Of a stretch of DNA of 64,000 nt, positions 27,924 through 41,659 are shown one piece after another. This DNA is from Hyphomicrobiales bacterium. GTDB taxonomy: Bacteria; Pseudomonadota; Alphaproteobacteria; Rhizobiales; Rhizobiaceae. The translations under genes and the position numbers were made by a program. Under the pieces are notes generated by a model. That model was not told the DNA's origin. It searched no databases and worked only from the letters and a program-made list of their open reading frames with translations. The stretch's first letter is position 1; every line of letters begins with the position of its first letter. Location of the stretch: positions 62,001 to 126,000 of the forward strand of contig UBJO01000017.1 in assembly GCA_900465665.1 (NCBI GenBank), written 5' to 3'.

Positions 27924-28157
27924 ATGAGAAAGCAAAACGCCATGCAAACGTCCCATAACTCGCCTCCAGCCGTGCTCGCTGCCGCTGTTATTGCCGGATC
28001 TCTTTTCCTGATCCAGCAACAAGGCTTCTTTCATGGTGCATTTACTTCGGAAATACTGGCAAGCATCAATGCCGAAGATGTGCTCGTCGCGAGCGATTAC
28101 ACCGCGACAAGCAAAGGCGAAGTGGCTGGCGGCCGCGTGACCGCAACTGCCCACTGA
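27924..28157 (+). CDS. Small hypothetical protein with one membrane segment
   Basis: The possible product is 77 residues with a hydrophobic stretch (AVLAAAVIAGSLFLIQQQGFF, shown by composition at about residues 15-35) that could be a signal anchor, and a polar C-terminus. The frame also opens at a GTG at 27873. No clear ribosome-binding site precedes either start. I do not recognise the family. It ends seven bases before the convergent fumarase stop. Confidence 0.4.
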   Translation: MRKQNAMQTSHNSPPAVLAAAVIAGSLFLIQQQGFFHGAFTSEILASINAEDVLVASDYTATSKGEVAGGRVTATAH

Positions 28158-28163
28158 AAAAAA

Positions 28164-29771
28164 TCAGCCGAGGTTGAATTCCTGGAAGAAGTCGTTGCCC
28201 TTGTCGTCGGTGACTATGAAGGCAGGGAAGTCCTCGACCTCGATCTTCCAGACGGCTTCCATGCCGAGTTCCGGATATTCCAGCACCTCGACCTTGCGGA
28301 TGCAGTCCTGCGCGAGACGCGCAGCCGGGCCGCCGATGGAGCCGAGATAGAAGCCGCCATGGGTCTTGCAGGCCTCGCGCACGGCGCGCGAACGGTTGCC
28401 CTTGGCGAGCATGATCATCGAGCCGCCGAAGGACTGGAACTGGTCGACATATGAGTCCATGCGGCCGGCCGTGGTCGGGCCGAAGGAGCCTGAGGCGTAA
28501 CCGGCGGGCGTCTTGGCCGGGCCGGCATAATAGACCGGGTGGTTCTTCATGTAATCCGGCATGCCTTCGCCCTTCTCAAGGCGCTCGCGGATCTTCGAAT
28601 GTGCGAGGTCGCGGGCGACGATGATGGTGCCCGTCAGCGACAGGCGCGTCTTCACCGGATGCTTGCTGAGTTCGGCAAGTATGTCGGCCATCGGCTGGTT
28701 GAGATCGATCTTGACCATCGATTCCGACAGCTTTGCCTCGTCGATCTCGGGCATGTACTTGGACGGATCGGTTTCCAGCTGCTCGACGAAGATGCCTTCG
28801 CGGGTGATCTTGCCCTTTGCCTGGCGGTCGGCGGAACAGGAGACGCCGAGGCCGATCGGCAGCGAGGCGCCATGGCGGGGCAGGCGGATGACGCGGACGT
28901 CATGACAGAAATACTTGCCGCCGAACTGCGCGCCGACGCCCATCTGTTGCGTCAGCTTGTGGATTTCCTTTTCCATCTCGACGTCGCGGAAGGCGTGGCC
29001 GCTTTCCGAACCCTCGGTCGGGAGATCGTCGAGATAGCGCGTGGAGGCGAGCTTGACGGTCTTCAGGTTCATCTCGGCCGAGGTGCCGCCGATGACGATC
29101 GCCAGATGGTAGGGAGGACAGGCCGCCGTACCCAACGTGAGGATCTTCTCCTTGAGGAAGTCGATCATCCGGTCGTGCGTCAGCAGCGAGGGGGTGCCCT
29201 GATAAAGGAACGTCTTGTTGGCAGAACCGCCGCCCTTGGCCACGAAGAGGAAATTGTATTCGTCCGTGCCTTCCTCGTAGATGTCGATCTGGGCCGGCAG
29301 GTTGTTCTTGGTGTTCTTTTCTTCGAACATCTTGATCGGGGCGAGCTGCGAGTAGCGCAGGTTCTTCTTCTCGTAGGCATCCATCACGCCCTTGGCGAGC
29401 GCCGAATAGTCCTCACCCTCGGTCCACACGCGGCGGCCCTTCTTGCCCATGATGATCGCGGTGCCGGTGTCCTGGCACATGGGCAGGATGCCGCCGGCGG
29501 CGATGTTGGCGTTCTTAAGGAGGTCGTAGGCGACGAAGCGGTCGTTGTCGGTCGCCTCTGGGTCGTCGAGGATCGAGGCGAGCTGCTTCAGGTGGCCGGG
29601 GCGAAGCAGGTGGTTGATGTCGGCAAAGGCGGTCTCGGCCAGCAGACGGATGCCCTCGGGCTCGACGGTCAGGATATCCTGGCCCTTGAAGCTGTCGACA
29701 GAGACGTGGTCGCTGCTGATCTTGCGGTACTGGGTGGAGTCTTTGCCGAGAGGGAAGAGATCGTCAGCCAT
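28164..29771 (-). CDS. Class I (iron-sulfur) fumarate hydratase
   Basis: The 535-residue enzyme matches FumA/FumB-type fumarases, which interconvert fumarate and malate with an oxygen-sensitive 4Fe-4S cluster. Visible features are [59 protein letters not shown] and a C-terminal beta-domain with [12 protein letters not shown]. The cysteines in MCQDTG, AACPPYH and SCSAD fit as cluster ligands. The start at 29771 gives the usual length. A class II fumarase gene lies directly upstream. Confidence 0.93.
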   Translation of the reverse strand: MADDLFPLGKDSTQYRKISSDHVSVDSFKGQDILTVEPEGIRLLAETAFADINHLLRPGHLKQLASILDDPEATDNDRFVAYDLLKNANIAAGGILPMCQDTGTAIIMGKKGRRVWTEGEDYSALAKGVMDAYEKKNLRYSQLAPIKMFEEKNTKNNLPAQIDIYEEGTDEYNFLFVAKGGGSANKTFLYQGTPSLLTHDRMIDFLKEKILTLGTAACPPYHLAIVIGGTSAEMNLKTVKLASTRYLDDLPTEGSESGHAFRDVEMEKEIHKLTQQMGVGAQFGGKYFCHDVRVIRLPRHGASLPIGLGVSCSADRQAKGKITREGIFVEQLETDPSKYMPEIDEAKLSESMVKIDLNQPMADILAELSKHPVKTRLSLTGTIIVARDLAHSKIRERLEKGEGMPDYMKNHPVYYAGPAKTPAGYASGSFGPTTAGRMDSYVDQFQSFGGSMIMLAKGNRSRAVREACKTHGGFYLGSIGGPAARLAQDCIRKVEVLEYPELGMEAVWKIEVEDFPAFIVTDDKGNDFFQEFNLG

Positions 29772-29875
29772 CGAATGACCTTTCGTGCGGGCCGGAATGG
29801 AAATCGCAGACGGTCTATGCGGGCATCTGGCCAATTGCAATCATTCTAAAACCTTCGAAAAACGCTCAAGAATGC

Positions 29876-29907
29876 ACAAAAAGCACCGCCACGGAGGCCG
29901 TGGCGGT
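29876..29907 (-). terminator. Intrinsic terminator after fumC
   Basis: On the minus strand a perfect 10-bp stem ACCGCCACGG / CCGTGGCGGT with a 3-base loop is followed by GCTTTTTG. It lies 33 bases after the fumC stop and should separate the two fumarase transcripts. Confidence 0.8.
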
Positions 29908-29940
29908 GTCTGGTGGTTCATCGATGATCCGGGATGGCGC

Positions 29941-31338
29941 TTACTTCGGGCCGATCATTGTTTCCGGGCGGACGTACTGGTCGAACTCCTCATTCGTCAG
30001 GTAACCGCCGCCGACGGCTTCCTCGCGGAGCGTCGTGCCGTTCTTGTGGGCGGTCTTGGCGATCTTGGCGCAGATGTCGTAGCCGAGCCGGCCGTTGAGC
30101 GCTGTCACCAGCATCAGGGAGTTCTCCACGCCCTTCTTGATATTGTCCTCGCGGGCTTCGATGCCGACAACGCAATTGTCGGTGAAGGAGACGGCGGCGT
30201 CGCCGAGCAGCTGTACCGACTGCAGGAAGTTATAGGCCATCATTGGGTTGTAGACGTTGAGCTCGAAGTGGCCCTGGCTGCCGGCGAAGGTAAGCGCGGC
30301 GTTGTTGCCGAAGACGTGGGCGCAGACCTGCGTCAGCGCTTCCGACTGCGTCGGGTTGACCTTGCCGGGCATGATCGAGGAGCCGGGCTCGTTTTCCGGC
30401 AGCGACAGTTCGCCGAGGCCGGCGCGCGGGCCGGAGCCGAGGAAGCGAATGTCGTTGGCGATCTTGAAGAGGGCAGCGGCGGCCGCATTGATCGCGCCAT
30501 GGGCGAAGACCATCGAGTCATGCGAAGCGAGTGCCTCGAACTTGTTCGGCGCGGTGACGAAGGGTAGGGCGGTAATAGTGGAGATTTCTTCGGCGACCTT
30601 CTCGGCAAAGCCGATGGGCGCGTTGAGCCCGGTGCCGACGGCGGTGCCGCCCTGGGCGAGCTTGGAGAGTGCCGGCAGCGTCAGTTCGATATTGGCGATC
30701 GCGGAGGCGACCTGCGCTGAGTAGCCGGAGAATTCCTGGCCAAGCGTCAGCGGCGTCGCGTCCTGCGTATGCGTGCGGCCGATCTTGATGATGTGGCTGA
30801 ACTCGGTGACTTTCATGTCGAGCGCTGCATGCAGATGCTTCAGGCCCGGCAGCAGGTGGTGGACGATCTGCTCGACGCAGGCGATGTGCATGGCCGTCGG
30901 ATAGGTGTCGTTCGACGACTGGCTCATGTTGACGTGGTCGTTCGGATGCACCGGCTTCTTCGAGCCCATGACACCGCCGAGCACCTCGATCGCGCGGTTG
31001 GAGATCACCTCGTTGGCATTCATGTTCGACTGCGTGCCGGAGCCGGTCTGCCAGACGACCAGCGGGAAGTGGTCGTTGAGCTTGCCGTCGATGACTTCCT
31101 GGGCGGCGTCTATGATGGCGTTGCCGACCGCCGGTTCCAGCTTGCCGAGCGCCATGTTGGCGCGTGCGGCGGCCTGTTTGACGATCCCCAGCGCGCGCAC
31201 GATCGACAGCGGCTGCTTCTCCCAACCGATCTTGAAGTTGCCGAGCGAGCGTTGCGCTTGCGCGCCCCAATACTTGTCGCTTTGTACTTCAATCTCGCCG
31301 AAAGTATCGGTTTCGATACGGGTGGAAGTCATGGCCAT
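29941..31338 (-). CDS. fumC: Class II fumarate hydratase
   Basis: The 465-residue enzyme matches FumC, the stable, iron-free tetrameric fumarase of the TCA cycle. It has the superfamily signature [15 protein letters not shown], the [16 protein letters not shown] segment and [11 protein letters not shown]. The start at 31338 follows AAAGG and removes a non-family extension of the open frame. The adjacent class I gene provides an iron-dependent alternative enzyme. Confidence 0.95.
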   Translation of the reverse strand: MAMTSTRIETDTFGEIEVQSDKYWGAQAQRSLGNFKIGWEKQPLSIVRALGIVKQAAARANMALGKLEPAVGNAIIDAAQEVIDGKLNDHFPLVVWQTGSGTQSNMNANEVISNRAIEVLGGVMGSKKPVHPNDHVNMSQSSNDTYPTAMHIACVEQIVHHLLPGLKHLHAALDMKVTEFSHIIKIGRTHTQDATPLTLGQEFSGYSAQVASAIANIELTLPALSKLAQGGTAVGTGLNAPIGFAEKVAEEISTITALPFVTAPNKFEALASHDSMVFAHGAINAAAAALFKIANDIRFLGSGPRAGLGELSLPENEPGSSIMPGKVNPTQSEALTQVCAHVFGNNAALTFAGSQGHFELNVYNPMMAYNFLQSVQLLGDAAVSFTDNCVVGIEAREDNIKKGVENSLMLVTALNGRLGYDICAKIAKTAHKNGTTLREEAVGGGYLTNEEFDQYVRPETMIGPK

Positions 31339-31734
31339 GCCTTTCTTTCGCGTGAGCGGCTGCGGAGATGCCGTCTTATAGATCTCAAGCCAGCCCAAGA
31401 AAACAGCGGGGATCAAAAATATGAGCCGCGAAGTCATATTAGCGGCTGCGCTATACGTGGTTTTTTGGCCACGTCTTATTTTTTATCTAACAACGTCTTT
31501 TGGGGGACTGTGTGAGCAGGCGAAAATAAAGTAAAAAATTAACCAATAATTTCATAATTTTGTGTGAACTGCCGGGAGGCGGCGGGTTTGCTACGTTACG
31601 GAAGAGTGAGTTCTTCGAGGGTGGCGGTGGCGTCCCGTTTCTGCCATGTCACCTGACAGCGACGGGTGAGTAAAGAGTTTGAGCTGGGCGATGCCCATGA
31701 CCGAAGACAGCATGAGACTGGGACTGGAAAAAGC
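31339..31734. other. Gene-free region with two hairpins
   Basis: The 396 bases between the divergent fumC and L,D-transpeptidase genes have no convincing gene. On the plus strand two stem-loops occur in series: AGCCGC (31424-31429) with GCGGCT (31442-31447), and ACGTGG (31455-31460) with CCACGT (31469-31474), the second followed by CTTATTTTTTA. This could be a small-RNA 3' end or leader structure. The stretch 31500-31570 is AT-rich and may carry promoters. Confidence 0.4.
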
Positions 31735-33606
31735 ATGACATTCTTCTTGAAAGGTGCGGTTTCCGCACTGGCACTTTCCTGCGGCATGGCCGCTATGGGT
31801 GTCGCACCCGCGCATGCCTATACGCTGATGGACATGATCCGAGGTGATCGTGCCCGCACCCAGAGCACCATCATCAATCCGGCTCCAGAAGTGCTGCCGC
31901 CGCAGGTCAATACCAGCGCGCCGCTGCCGAAGGTGTCCGCACCGCGTTACTACACCTACAAGGTGGATCCGATGCGGCTTGTCGATACCGGCAAGTTCAC
32001 CGATCCCGTCGTCACCGGCGCGGTTGCCGCCGTCGGTACGCCGAGCGATGCAACGCCATCGGTGCAGCGTCGCTATCTGATCGATGCCAAGGTCCGCGCA
32101 CCGGTCGAAGTCGCGAAGGCGCTCGAGACTTACTACGGCGACACCAAGAACGAACTGGTCTGGCTGACCGGCACCGAGGTCAACGATCGCGCCAAGGCGG
32201 CGATGGCCTTCCTCGCCAATGCCGGTTCCGTCGGTCTCGACCCGGCCGACTATGCCGTCGAGGTTCCCGCTGTCGATCCGGCCAATCCGGATCCCGCGAT
32301 GCGCGACCGCGCGCTGACGCAGTTCGAGCTGGCGCTGTCGGCCAAGGTTCTGGCCTATGTGCAGGATACGATCCGTGGCCGCGTCGACCCGAACAAGCTC
32401 TCCGGTTATCACGACTTCGCCCGCAAGACGGTCAATCTCGATCCGGTGCTGAAGCTGGCACGGATGAGCCCCGATGTCGGCGCCTATCTCTCGAGCCGCA
32501 CGCCGAATGGTCCGCAGTTCGCAGCACTGCAGGCCGAGCTTGCCAAGCTGAAGGGCCAGGGCAATGGCGAGCAGCCGATCAAGATCGAACTCAGCGGCGT
32601 GCTGCATCCCGGCGAAACCTCTTCGGAAATCCCGAACATCGTCAAGGCGATCGACAAGCACGGCTCGGCCGCGCTGAAGAGCGAGAACGCGGCGACACTG
32701 GCCGCCTATACCGGCGGTATCGATTACTCGCCCGAGATCGTGACGCTGGTCGAAGCCTTCCAGAAGGAACATGGTCTGAAGCCTGACGGCATCGTCGGCC
32801 AGGCGACCGTTCGCACCATGACCGGCGGCGACAGTAACAGCTCGAAGATCGAGAAGGTTGTTGTGGCGATGGAACAGGCCCGCTGGCTGCCGGCCGATCT
32901 TGGCCCGCGCTACGTCTTCATCAACCAGCCTGCCTTCATGGTCTACTACCACAACGACAACAAAGAACAGTTGTCGATGCGCGTGGTGATCGGCCAGCCG
33001 TCGCACCAGACGTTCTTCTTTCAGGACCAGATCCAGACGGTCGAATTCAACCCGTTCTGGGGCGTTCCGCAGTCGATCATCATCAACGAGATGCTGCCGA
33101 AGCTGCGCTCCGACCCGAACTATCTCGATCGCATGGGCTATGAAGTCGCCGTCGGCGGCCGCGCCGTACCGTCTTCCAGCGTCGACTGGTACGGTTCGAC
33201 CGCGAACGTCTCCGTGCGCCAGCCACCGAGCGGTGACAATGCGCTTGGCGAACTGAAGATCCTTTTCCCGAACGCGCATGCGATCTACATGCACGACACG
33301 CCTTCGAAGAGCTTCTTCAAGCGTGACATGCGCGCGCTGAGCCACGGTTGCGTGCGTCTCGCCGATCCACGCGCGATGGCGGCTGCTGTCTTGAACACCA
33401 CGGTCGACAAGATCGGCCAGGAGATCGCGACCGGCAAGAACCACGCGGTGCAGGTGCCGCAGAAGTTCCCTGTCTACATCGCCTACTTCACGGCCTGGCC
33501 GGACAAGAACGGCGTCGTTCAGTATTTCAACGACGTCTACGACCGCGACACCTACGTCCAGAAGGCCTTCGACGCCACGACCAAGGCACGCGGCGCCCAG
33601 ATTTGA
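31735..33606 (+). CDS. L,D-transpeptidase (YcbB-like, with peptidoglycan-binding domain)
   Basis: The 623-residue exported protein has a signal peptide (residues 1 to about 27, ending AHA). It has a scaffold domain, a PG_binding_1 helical module (EIVTLVEAFQKEHGLKPDGIVGQATVR) and a C-terminal YkuD catalytic domain with the motif SHGCVRLADP. It should form 3-3 crosslinks between meso-diaminopimelate residues of peptidoglycan. Such crosslinks are abundant in polar-growing Rhizobiales (established knowledge). Confidence 0.92.
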   Translation: MTFFLKGAVSALALSCGMAAMGVAPAHAYTLMDMIRGDRARTQSTIINPAPEVLPPQVNTSAPLPKVSAPRYYTYKVDPMRLVDTGKFTDPVVTGAVAAVGTPSDATPSVQRRYLIDAKVRAPVEVAKALETYYGDTKNELVWLTGTEVNDRAKAAMAFLANAGSVGLDPADYAVEVPAVDPANPDPAMRDRALTQFELALSAKVLAYVQDTIRGRVDPNKLSGYHDFARKTVNLDPVLKLARMSPDVGAYLSSRTPNGPQFAALQAELAKLKGQGNGEQPIKIELSGVLHPGETSSEIPNIVKAIDKHGSAALKSENAATLAAYTGGIDYSPEIVTLVEAFQKEHGLKPDGIVGQATVRTMTGGDSNSSKIEKVVVAMEQARWLPADLGPRYVFINQPAFMVYYHNDNKEQLSMRVVIGQPSHQTFFFQDQIQTVEFNPFWGVPQSIIINEMLPKLRSDPNYLDRMGYEVAVGGRAVPSSSVDWYGSTANVSVRQPPSGDNALGELKILFPNAHAIYMHDTPSKSFFKRDMRALSHGCVRLADPRAMAAAVLNTTVDKIGQEIATGKNHAVQVPQKFPVYIAYFTAWPDKNGVVQYFNDVYDRDTYVQKAFDATTKARGAQI

Positions 33607-33612
33607 TTTTAG

Positions 33613-33647
33613 ACGCCGCGCGGCCCCATCGGTCGCGCGGCGTTTTT
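33613..33647 (+). terminator. Intrinsic terminator after the L,D-transpeptidase gene
   Basis: A perfect 10-bp GC-rich stem (ACGCCGCGCG / CGCGCGGCGT) with an 11-base loop is followed by TTTT. It lies between convergent genes. Confidence 0.82.
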
Positions 33648-33677
33648 CAACCTGTCGATGTCTGATGATATCGGCGA

Positions 33678-35783
33678 TCAGCCGGCGTGCAGGAAGCGGA
33701 TCGCTTCGTCGCGGCGGAAGAGATAGAGCAGGGTGCGCACGGCGTTGCCTCTTTCGGACGTCAGGTCCGGATCACGCTCGATCAGATAGGCCGCATCCTT
33801 GCGGGCGATCTCCAGCAAATCGGCATGCGCCTCCAGGCTCGCAATCCTGAAACCCGGGGTTCCGGACTGCCGCGTTCCCAACAGTTCGCCTTCTCCGCGC
33901 AGCTTCAAATCCTCTTCGGCGATCCTGAAACCATCTTCCGTATCGCGCATAATCGTGAGACGCGCGTGGCCGGTTTCGCCCAGCGGTCCGCGATAGAGCA
34001 GGATGCAGGTGGAGGCCTCGTCGCCGCGCCCGACGCGGCCGCGCAACTGATGCAGCTGTGCCAGACCGAAACGCTCGGCATGCTCGATGACCATGATCGT
34101 CGCATCCGGCACGTCGACGCCCACCTCGACCACCGTGGTCGCGACGAGAAGGCGGATCTCGCCTGACTTGAACGCCATCATCACCGCGTCCTTCTCCGCG
34201 CCGCTCATCCGGCCGTGGATCAGGCCTACGCCTGGCCCGAGTGCGGACACCAGCGTGGCGTGGCGCTCTTCGACCGACATCAGGTCGCTCTCTTCGGATT
34301 CCTCGACCAGCGGGCAGATCCAGTAGGCCTTCTTGCCGTCGGCCAGCGCCGCCTTCAAGCGTCCGACGATATCGCCGATACGTTCGGTGGGGATGGTGAT
34401 CGTCTGGATCGGCTTGCGGCCGGCGGGCTTCTCTGTGAGCTTGGAGACATCCATATCGCCGAAGGCTGCCAGCACCAGCGTGCGCGGGATCGGCGTTGCT
34501 GTCATGACCAGCATGTGCGGGGTGATGCCCTTGGCGGTCAGGCGCAGGCGCTGGTGGACACCAAAGCGGTGCTGCTCGTCGACGACGGCCAGCATCAGGT
34601 TCTTGTAGTTCACGGTATCCTGGAACAGCGCGTGAGTGCCGATGACGATCTGGGCCTCGCCTGAGGCGATCCTCTCAAGGATCTCGTCGCGTTCCTTGCC
34701 CTTGGTGCGGCCGGTCAGCACCTCGATGCGGATGCCGGCGGCGGCCGTGTATTTGGCAATGGTCGCGTGATGCTGGCGGGCGAGGATTTCGGTCGGCGCC
34801 ATCAGCACGGCCTGGCCGCCGCTTTCGATGACCGCGGCCATCGCCATCAGCGCCACCAGCGTCTTGCCGGAGCCGACATCGCCCTGCAGCAGACGCAGCA
34901 TGCGATCGTCGCCGGCCATGTCTTTCAGGATCTGCGCGATCGCCTCGGTCTGGCTGCCGGTCGGCGAAAATGGTAGGGCTTCGAGGATCTGGCGGCTGAG
35001 GTGGCCCGTCGCATGCACCGGCTGGCCCGCGACCTTGCGCAACCTTTGGCGCACCAGCGCCAGGGATAGCTGGCCGGCCAGGAATTCGTCATAGGCGAGG
35101 CGGCGGCGGGCCGGCGCCTGCGGATCGATATCGGCGGGATCGCGCGGCTCGTGCAGGCCGTGGAAGGCATCGGCGGTCGAGGGCAGGCCCTGCTTTTGGG
35201 CCAGCGCCGCATCGATCCATTCGGGGAACACGGGCGTCTTCGGCAGGGCGGCTTCGATGATCTTGCGCAGCGTCTTCGGCGAAAGGCCGGCTGTCAGCGG
35301 GTAGATCGGCTCGACCAGCGGCAGGTTTTCCGCTTCGCTGGCTTTGACGATGTAATCCGGGTGGACCATCGAGGCGCGGCCGTTGAACCAGTCGATCTTG
35401 CCGCTGACTGTCACCTCTTCATCGAGAGGGAGCTGTTTCTCCAGCCATGTCGACTGGCCGCGGAAGAAGACGAGCGTCAGCTCGCCGGTCTCGTCGTGCA
35501 GGAAGACACGGTAGGGGACGTTGCTCTTCTTGTTCGGCGGCGGCTGGTGGCGGTCGACGCGACCGGTGATCGTGACGATAGCGCCCTGCGGCGCGCGCGC
35601 GATGCCTGGCTGGTTACGCCGGTCGATCAGCGAGTGCGGCGCATGAAAGAGCAGATCGACGACACGGCAATCCTCCGGCGTCTCGCGGCCGAAGAGCTTG
35701 GCGAGCAGTTCGGCGATCTTCGGGCCGACGCCGGGCAGGCCGGAGACGGAGGAAAACAGCGGATCGAGAATGGCGGGGCGCAT
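33678..35783 (-). CDS. recG: ATP-dependent DNA helicase RecG
   Basis: The 701-residue protein has an N-terminal wedge/OB domain and superfamily 2 helicase motifs: GDVGSGKT, VDEQHRFG (a DEQH box), TATPIPRT, VEVGVDVPDATIM and QLRGRVGRG. It reverses stalled replication forks and processes Holliday-like junctions. The ATG at 35783 (MRPAILDPLFSSVSGLPGVG) gives the family's normal length. It diverges from sdhE across about 91 bases. Confidence 0.95.
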   Translation of the reverse strand: MRPAILDPLFSSVSGLPGVGPKIAELLAKLFGRETPEDCRVVDLLFHAPHSLIDRRNQPGIARAPQGAIVTITGRVDRHQPPPNKKSNVPYRVFLHDETGELTLVFFRGQSTWLEKQLPLDEEVTVSGKIDWFNGRASMVHPDYIVKASEAENLPLVEPIYPLTAGLSPKTLRKIIEAALPKTPVFPEWIDAALAQKQGLPSTADAFHGLHEPRDPADIDPQAPARRRLAYDEFLAGQLSLALVRQRLRKVAGQPVHATGHLSRQILEALPFSPTGSQTEAIAQILKDMAGDDRMLRLLQGDVGSGKTLVALMAMAAVIESGGQAVLMAPTEILARQHHATIAKYTAAAGIRIEVLTGRTKGKERDEILERIASGEAQIVIGTHALFQDTVNYKNLMLAVVDEQHRFGVHQRLRLTAKGITPHMLVMTATPIPRTLVLAAFGDMDVSKLTEKPAGRKPIQTITIPTERIGDIVGRLKAALADGKKAYWICPLVEESEESDLMSVEERHATLVSALGPGVGLIHGRMSGAEKDAVMMAFKSGEIRLLVATTVVEVGVDVPDATIMVIEHAERFGLAQLHQLRGRVGRGDEASTCILLYRGPLGETGHARLTIMRDTEDGFRIAEEDLKLRGEGELLGTRQSGTPGFRIASLEAHADLLEIARKDAAYLIERDPDLTSERGNAVRTLLYLFRRDEAIRFLHAG

Positions 35784-35874
35784 GCCGGCAAAATGCGACG
35801 AACAATGCGTGCTTGGCAAGGCTGACAAGCCGCTTTCGAGGGTCTATAGAGGCGCATCAACAGGAAGCTATGCC

Positions 35875-36185
35875 ATGACAGGTGTCACACTCTCGAGCGC
35901 CGATCTCGATCCCCGCCGCCGCCGGATACTGTTCCGCTGCTGGCATCGCGGCATCCGCGAGATGGATCTGGTGTTCGGCCAGTTCGCCGAGCGCGAGATC
36001 GCGGGGCTCTCGGATGAGGAGCTCGACGAGTTCGAGACGATCATGGCGGAAGAGGATAATGATCTGGTGCGCTGGATCATGGGAACCTGGCCGATCCCCG
36101 AGCGTTTCCAGACACCGATGTTTACGCGCCTGTGCGCCTACAAGCCCGACTTCGAATACCCCGCCGACAGCCTGCCCAGGAATGG

Positions 36186-36189
<4 letters not shown>
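35875..36189 (+). CDS. sdhE: FAD assembly factor SdhE
   Basis: The 104-residue protein matches SdhE/SDHAF2 (formerly DUF339). It promotes covalent FAD attachment to the flavoprotein subunit of succinate dehydrogenase. The signature RRRILFRCWHRGIREMDLVFG contains the conserved RGxxE motif, here RGIRE. It overlaps mfd by four bases (ATGA, 36186-36189), so the two genes are likely coupled. Confidence 0.92.
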
Positions 36190-39689
<3,500 letters not shown>

Positions 39690-40040
39690 CGTCTTGGTTG
39701 TGCTTCTCTGATTATTATCGTTGCGTACTCTTTAAATGTGATTCGCAATAAGGGAACAGTATATGACAGTGCATGCAAATAATGCTTCAAACGGTACAGT
39801 TATGCTGCCCGTTGGGGGATCTGAAGTTAGTATGCAAGTTTTGCAAGACGTATACGCGAAGTTTACGGGCAAAAAAGAACAGATATCAAAGTCAATATCG
39901 TTTAATCATCTTACTTCTTTTGAGGATATTGAGAATCTTCATCAGAAGATTATTCAGATTTGCGATCAATACAACGTTATCCAGAGAAATGAATCAATAG
40001 TAGTTTATCATATAAATAATTCTAAAGATCAATTTAGCAT

Positions 40041-40048
40041 TTTTGATA
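40041..40048. repeat. Left target-site duplication of the IS element
   Basis: TTTTGATA directly abuts the left inverted repeat. The same eight bases recur at 41652-41659 to the right. One more T is shared on both sides, so the duplication may be read as eight or nine bases. Confidence 0.8.
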
Positions 40049-41650
40049 CTGCTTATCCCGCTTGCTCAGGGACCTACAACATATTGCGGTAGACGGATTG
40101 GCCACTCCCCTGCTGGACGGCATCGGGGACGAGGTCTTGTCGCTCAAAATGGCGGGCTGAGAGTAGCTGTCACGATTCGGGGAGGCAGGTCCACTAATCG
40201 GGTATCGGCTGGGAGGTTATCCAGCGATGGCCGCGAGCGGCGGGCGCGGTGCATTGAGCACGGGGGGAATGCGGGGATTGAGTGCAGCCGGGTTAGGATA
40301 GCTGCGACTGGTCTTACGCTCTTCGCCGGGCCGCCGGGCAACGAGCACTGGACGCTTCGGCTTCTTTCTCGGGCTCGCCAGTTTCTGGCTTAATTCCGGG
40401 ACGCCTTCAATATCCCACTTGAATGACAGGAACGCGCTCTTGTCTTCCTCAGCCAGTCGATCCACCCACCAGGCAAGGTTCTCCATCACCTCGACCCGAG
40501 AGACGCGATAGTATTTGGCAAGGTCGGTCACGATCTTCCGTTTGCTCGGACGGAGCATCTTCATGATCTGCTCGATGTGATCCTGCTTCCACTGTCGAGT
40601 ATCCCCGACAATGCTTCGCCAGGTGGTAGGCCCGACACTTCGCCCGATGCCAAGCATCGCGTCCATCGACGTCCGGAAATATCGACGTCGGTTCCATCGG
40701 AACACGAATTCGTTCAGATACGCATCAAGATGCTTTTCTCGGAAGCCGTGGAAAGTTCCCATCGCCCAACGCTTCACGTTGGCAAAGACGATGTGTATCC
40801 ACTTGAAGAGGATGTGGGCCGGGAGCGCAGCCTGTGTAAGGTTGATCTGATCGATCGTTCGACCGGGCACGCTTAGGTAAGACGCATTCTTGTCCGTCCT
40901 CAAGCGAGAGTTTGGCAGCGTGTTGGCGACCACGAATGGCACAAGGCTCGATGAGGTTCGGTCGGCGATGCGGGCCAGCCTGATGCGGCCGACAGCGTAC
41001 TTTCCGATACGCTCCACGGCTCCTGCGATCCAAATCTGGTTCGCAGTGCTACTCCCACCGCCCCGCTTCAGATGATCGCCCTTTCGTCGGAAAGGGATCG
41101 CGGACTCATCGATGTCGATATCTCCGCTCAAGGGCGTCCGGTCCGGGTTGACCATGGCTTTCCGCAGCTTATGGAGTACCAGCCAAGCCGTTTTGTAGGT
41201 CACCCCGAGCTTCGGCTGGAGCTGGAGCGCAGAAATACCGTTGGAATGAGTGGTGACCAGATAGGCCGCCAAGAACCATTTGCGCAGCGGCAGATGCGTC
41301 CCCTGCATGACTGTTCCCGCGATCACCGATGTCTGGTGGCGACAGAGAGGATCGTTACCCTTGCCCGCGCACTCCCAGACCCACGGTCGGGCTTCCAGAC
41401 GCCAGGCTTTGGTTGACTTGCAGCGAGGACATTCGAATCCGGTGGGCCAACGCTTTTTAGCTAAATATTCGGCGCATGCGTAGTCGTCGCGAAAGGTCCC
41501 GACGAACGTCTCAATCGACGGCGGCTTGTCGTATTTCCATCTGGTCGGAAAGAGGGAGCTGGCCATGGCGAGACTCTTACGCCTATCCCCGAACCCTGTC
41601 GATCGGACTCACCAAATATGGTTAGCGCCTGAGCAAAAGGGATAAGCAGT
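40049..41650. mobile_element. IS1595-family insertion sequence
   Basis: The element is about 1.6 kb. Its ends are inverted repeats of 22 bp with two mismatches: CTGCTTATCCC-GC-TTGCTCAGG at 40049-40070 and the reverse complement with TT in place of GC at 41628-41649. TTTTGATA flanks both ends. It carries one minus-strand transposase gene. The near-identical ends and intact transposase suggest a fairly recent insertion. The right boundary is uncertain by one or two bases because of a T-run. Confidence 0.88.
40217..41566 (-). CDS. IS1595-family transposase (ISXO2-like, DDNK type)
   Basis: The 449-residue protein has an N-terminal zinc ribbon (Cys46, Cys49, Cys66, Cys75) and an ISXO2-like catalytic domain. 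Candidate catalytic residues are Asp153 in DIDESAI, Asp225 in RTDKNASY, and Asn263 and Lys265 in FANVKRW, which fits the DDNK subgroup. The KHLDAYLNEFVFRWNRR segment is typical of the family. The C-terminus is extended by about 130 residues, with a basic, Pro-rich tail. The gene appears intact and should be active in principle. Confidence 0.92.
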   Translation of the reverse strand: MASSLFPTRWKYDKPPSIETFVGTFRDDYACAEYLAKKRWPTGFECPRCKSTKAWRLEARPWVWECAGKGNDPLCRHQTSVIAGTVMQGTHLPLRKWFLAAYLVTTHSNGISALQLQPKLGVTYKTAWLVLHKLRKAMVNPDRTPLSGDIDIDESAIPFRRKGDHLKRGGGSSTANQIWIAGAVERIGKYAVGRIRLARIADRTSSSLVPFVVANTLPNSRLRTDKNASYLSVPGRTIDQINLTQAALPAHILFKWIHIVFANVKRWAMGTFHGFREKHLDAYLNEFVFRWNRRRYFRTSMDAMLGIGRSVGPTTWRSIVGDTRQWKQDHIEQIMKMLRPSKRKIVTDLAKYYRVSRVEVMENLAWWVDRLAEEDKSAFLSFKWDIEGVPELSQKLASPRKKPKRPVLVARRPGEERKTSRSYPNPAALNPRIPPVLNAPRPPLAAIAG

Positions 41651-41651
41651 T

Positions 41652-41659
41652 TTTTGATA
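41652..41659. repeat. Right target-site duplication of the IS element
   Basis: TTTTGATA follows the right inverted repeat after a two-T extension and matches the left copy at 40041-40048. The interrupted gene resumes in frame directly after it. Confidence 0.8.

Noticed and set aside
40049-40092. C-terminal end of the 109-codon frame from 39763
   Set aside because: These last codons are IS sequence read through the left inverted repeat, not part of the original gene.
40049-41650. Composite transposon or genomic island
   Set aside because: Only one IS with one transposase gene is present, and the flanking gene pieces join cleanly, so it is a simple insertion.
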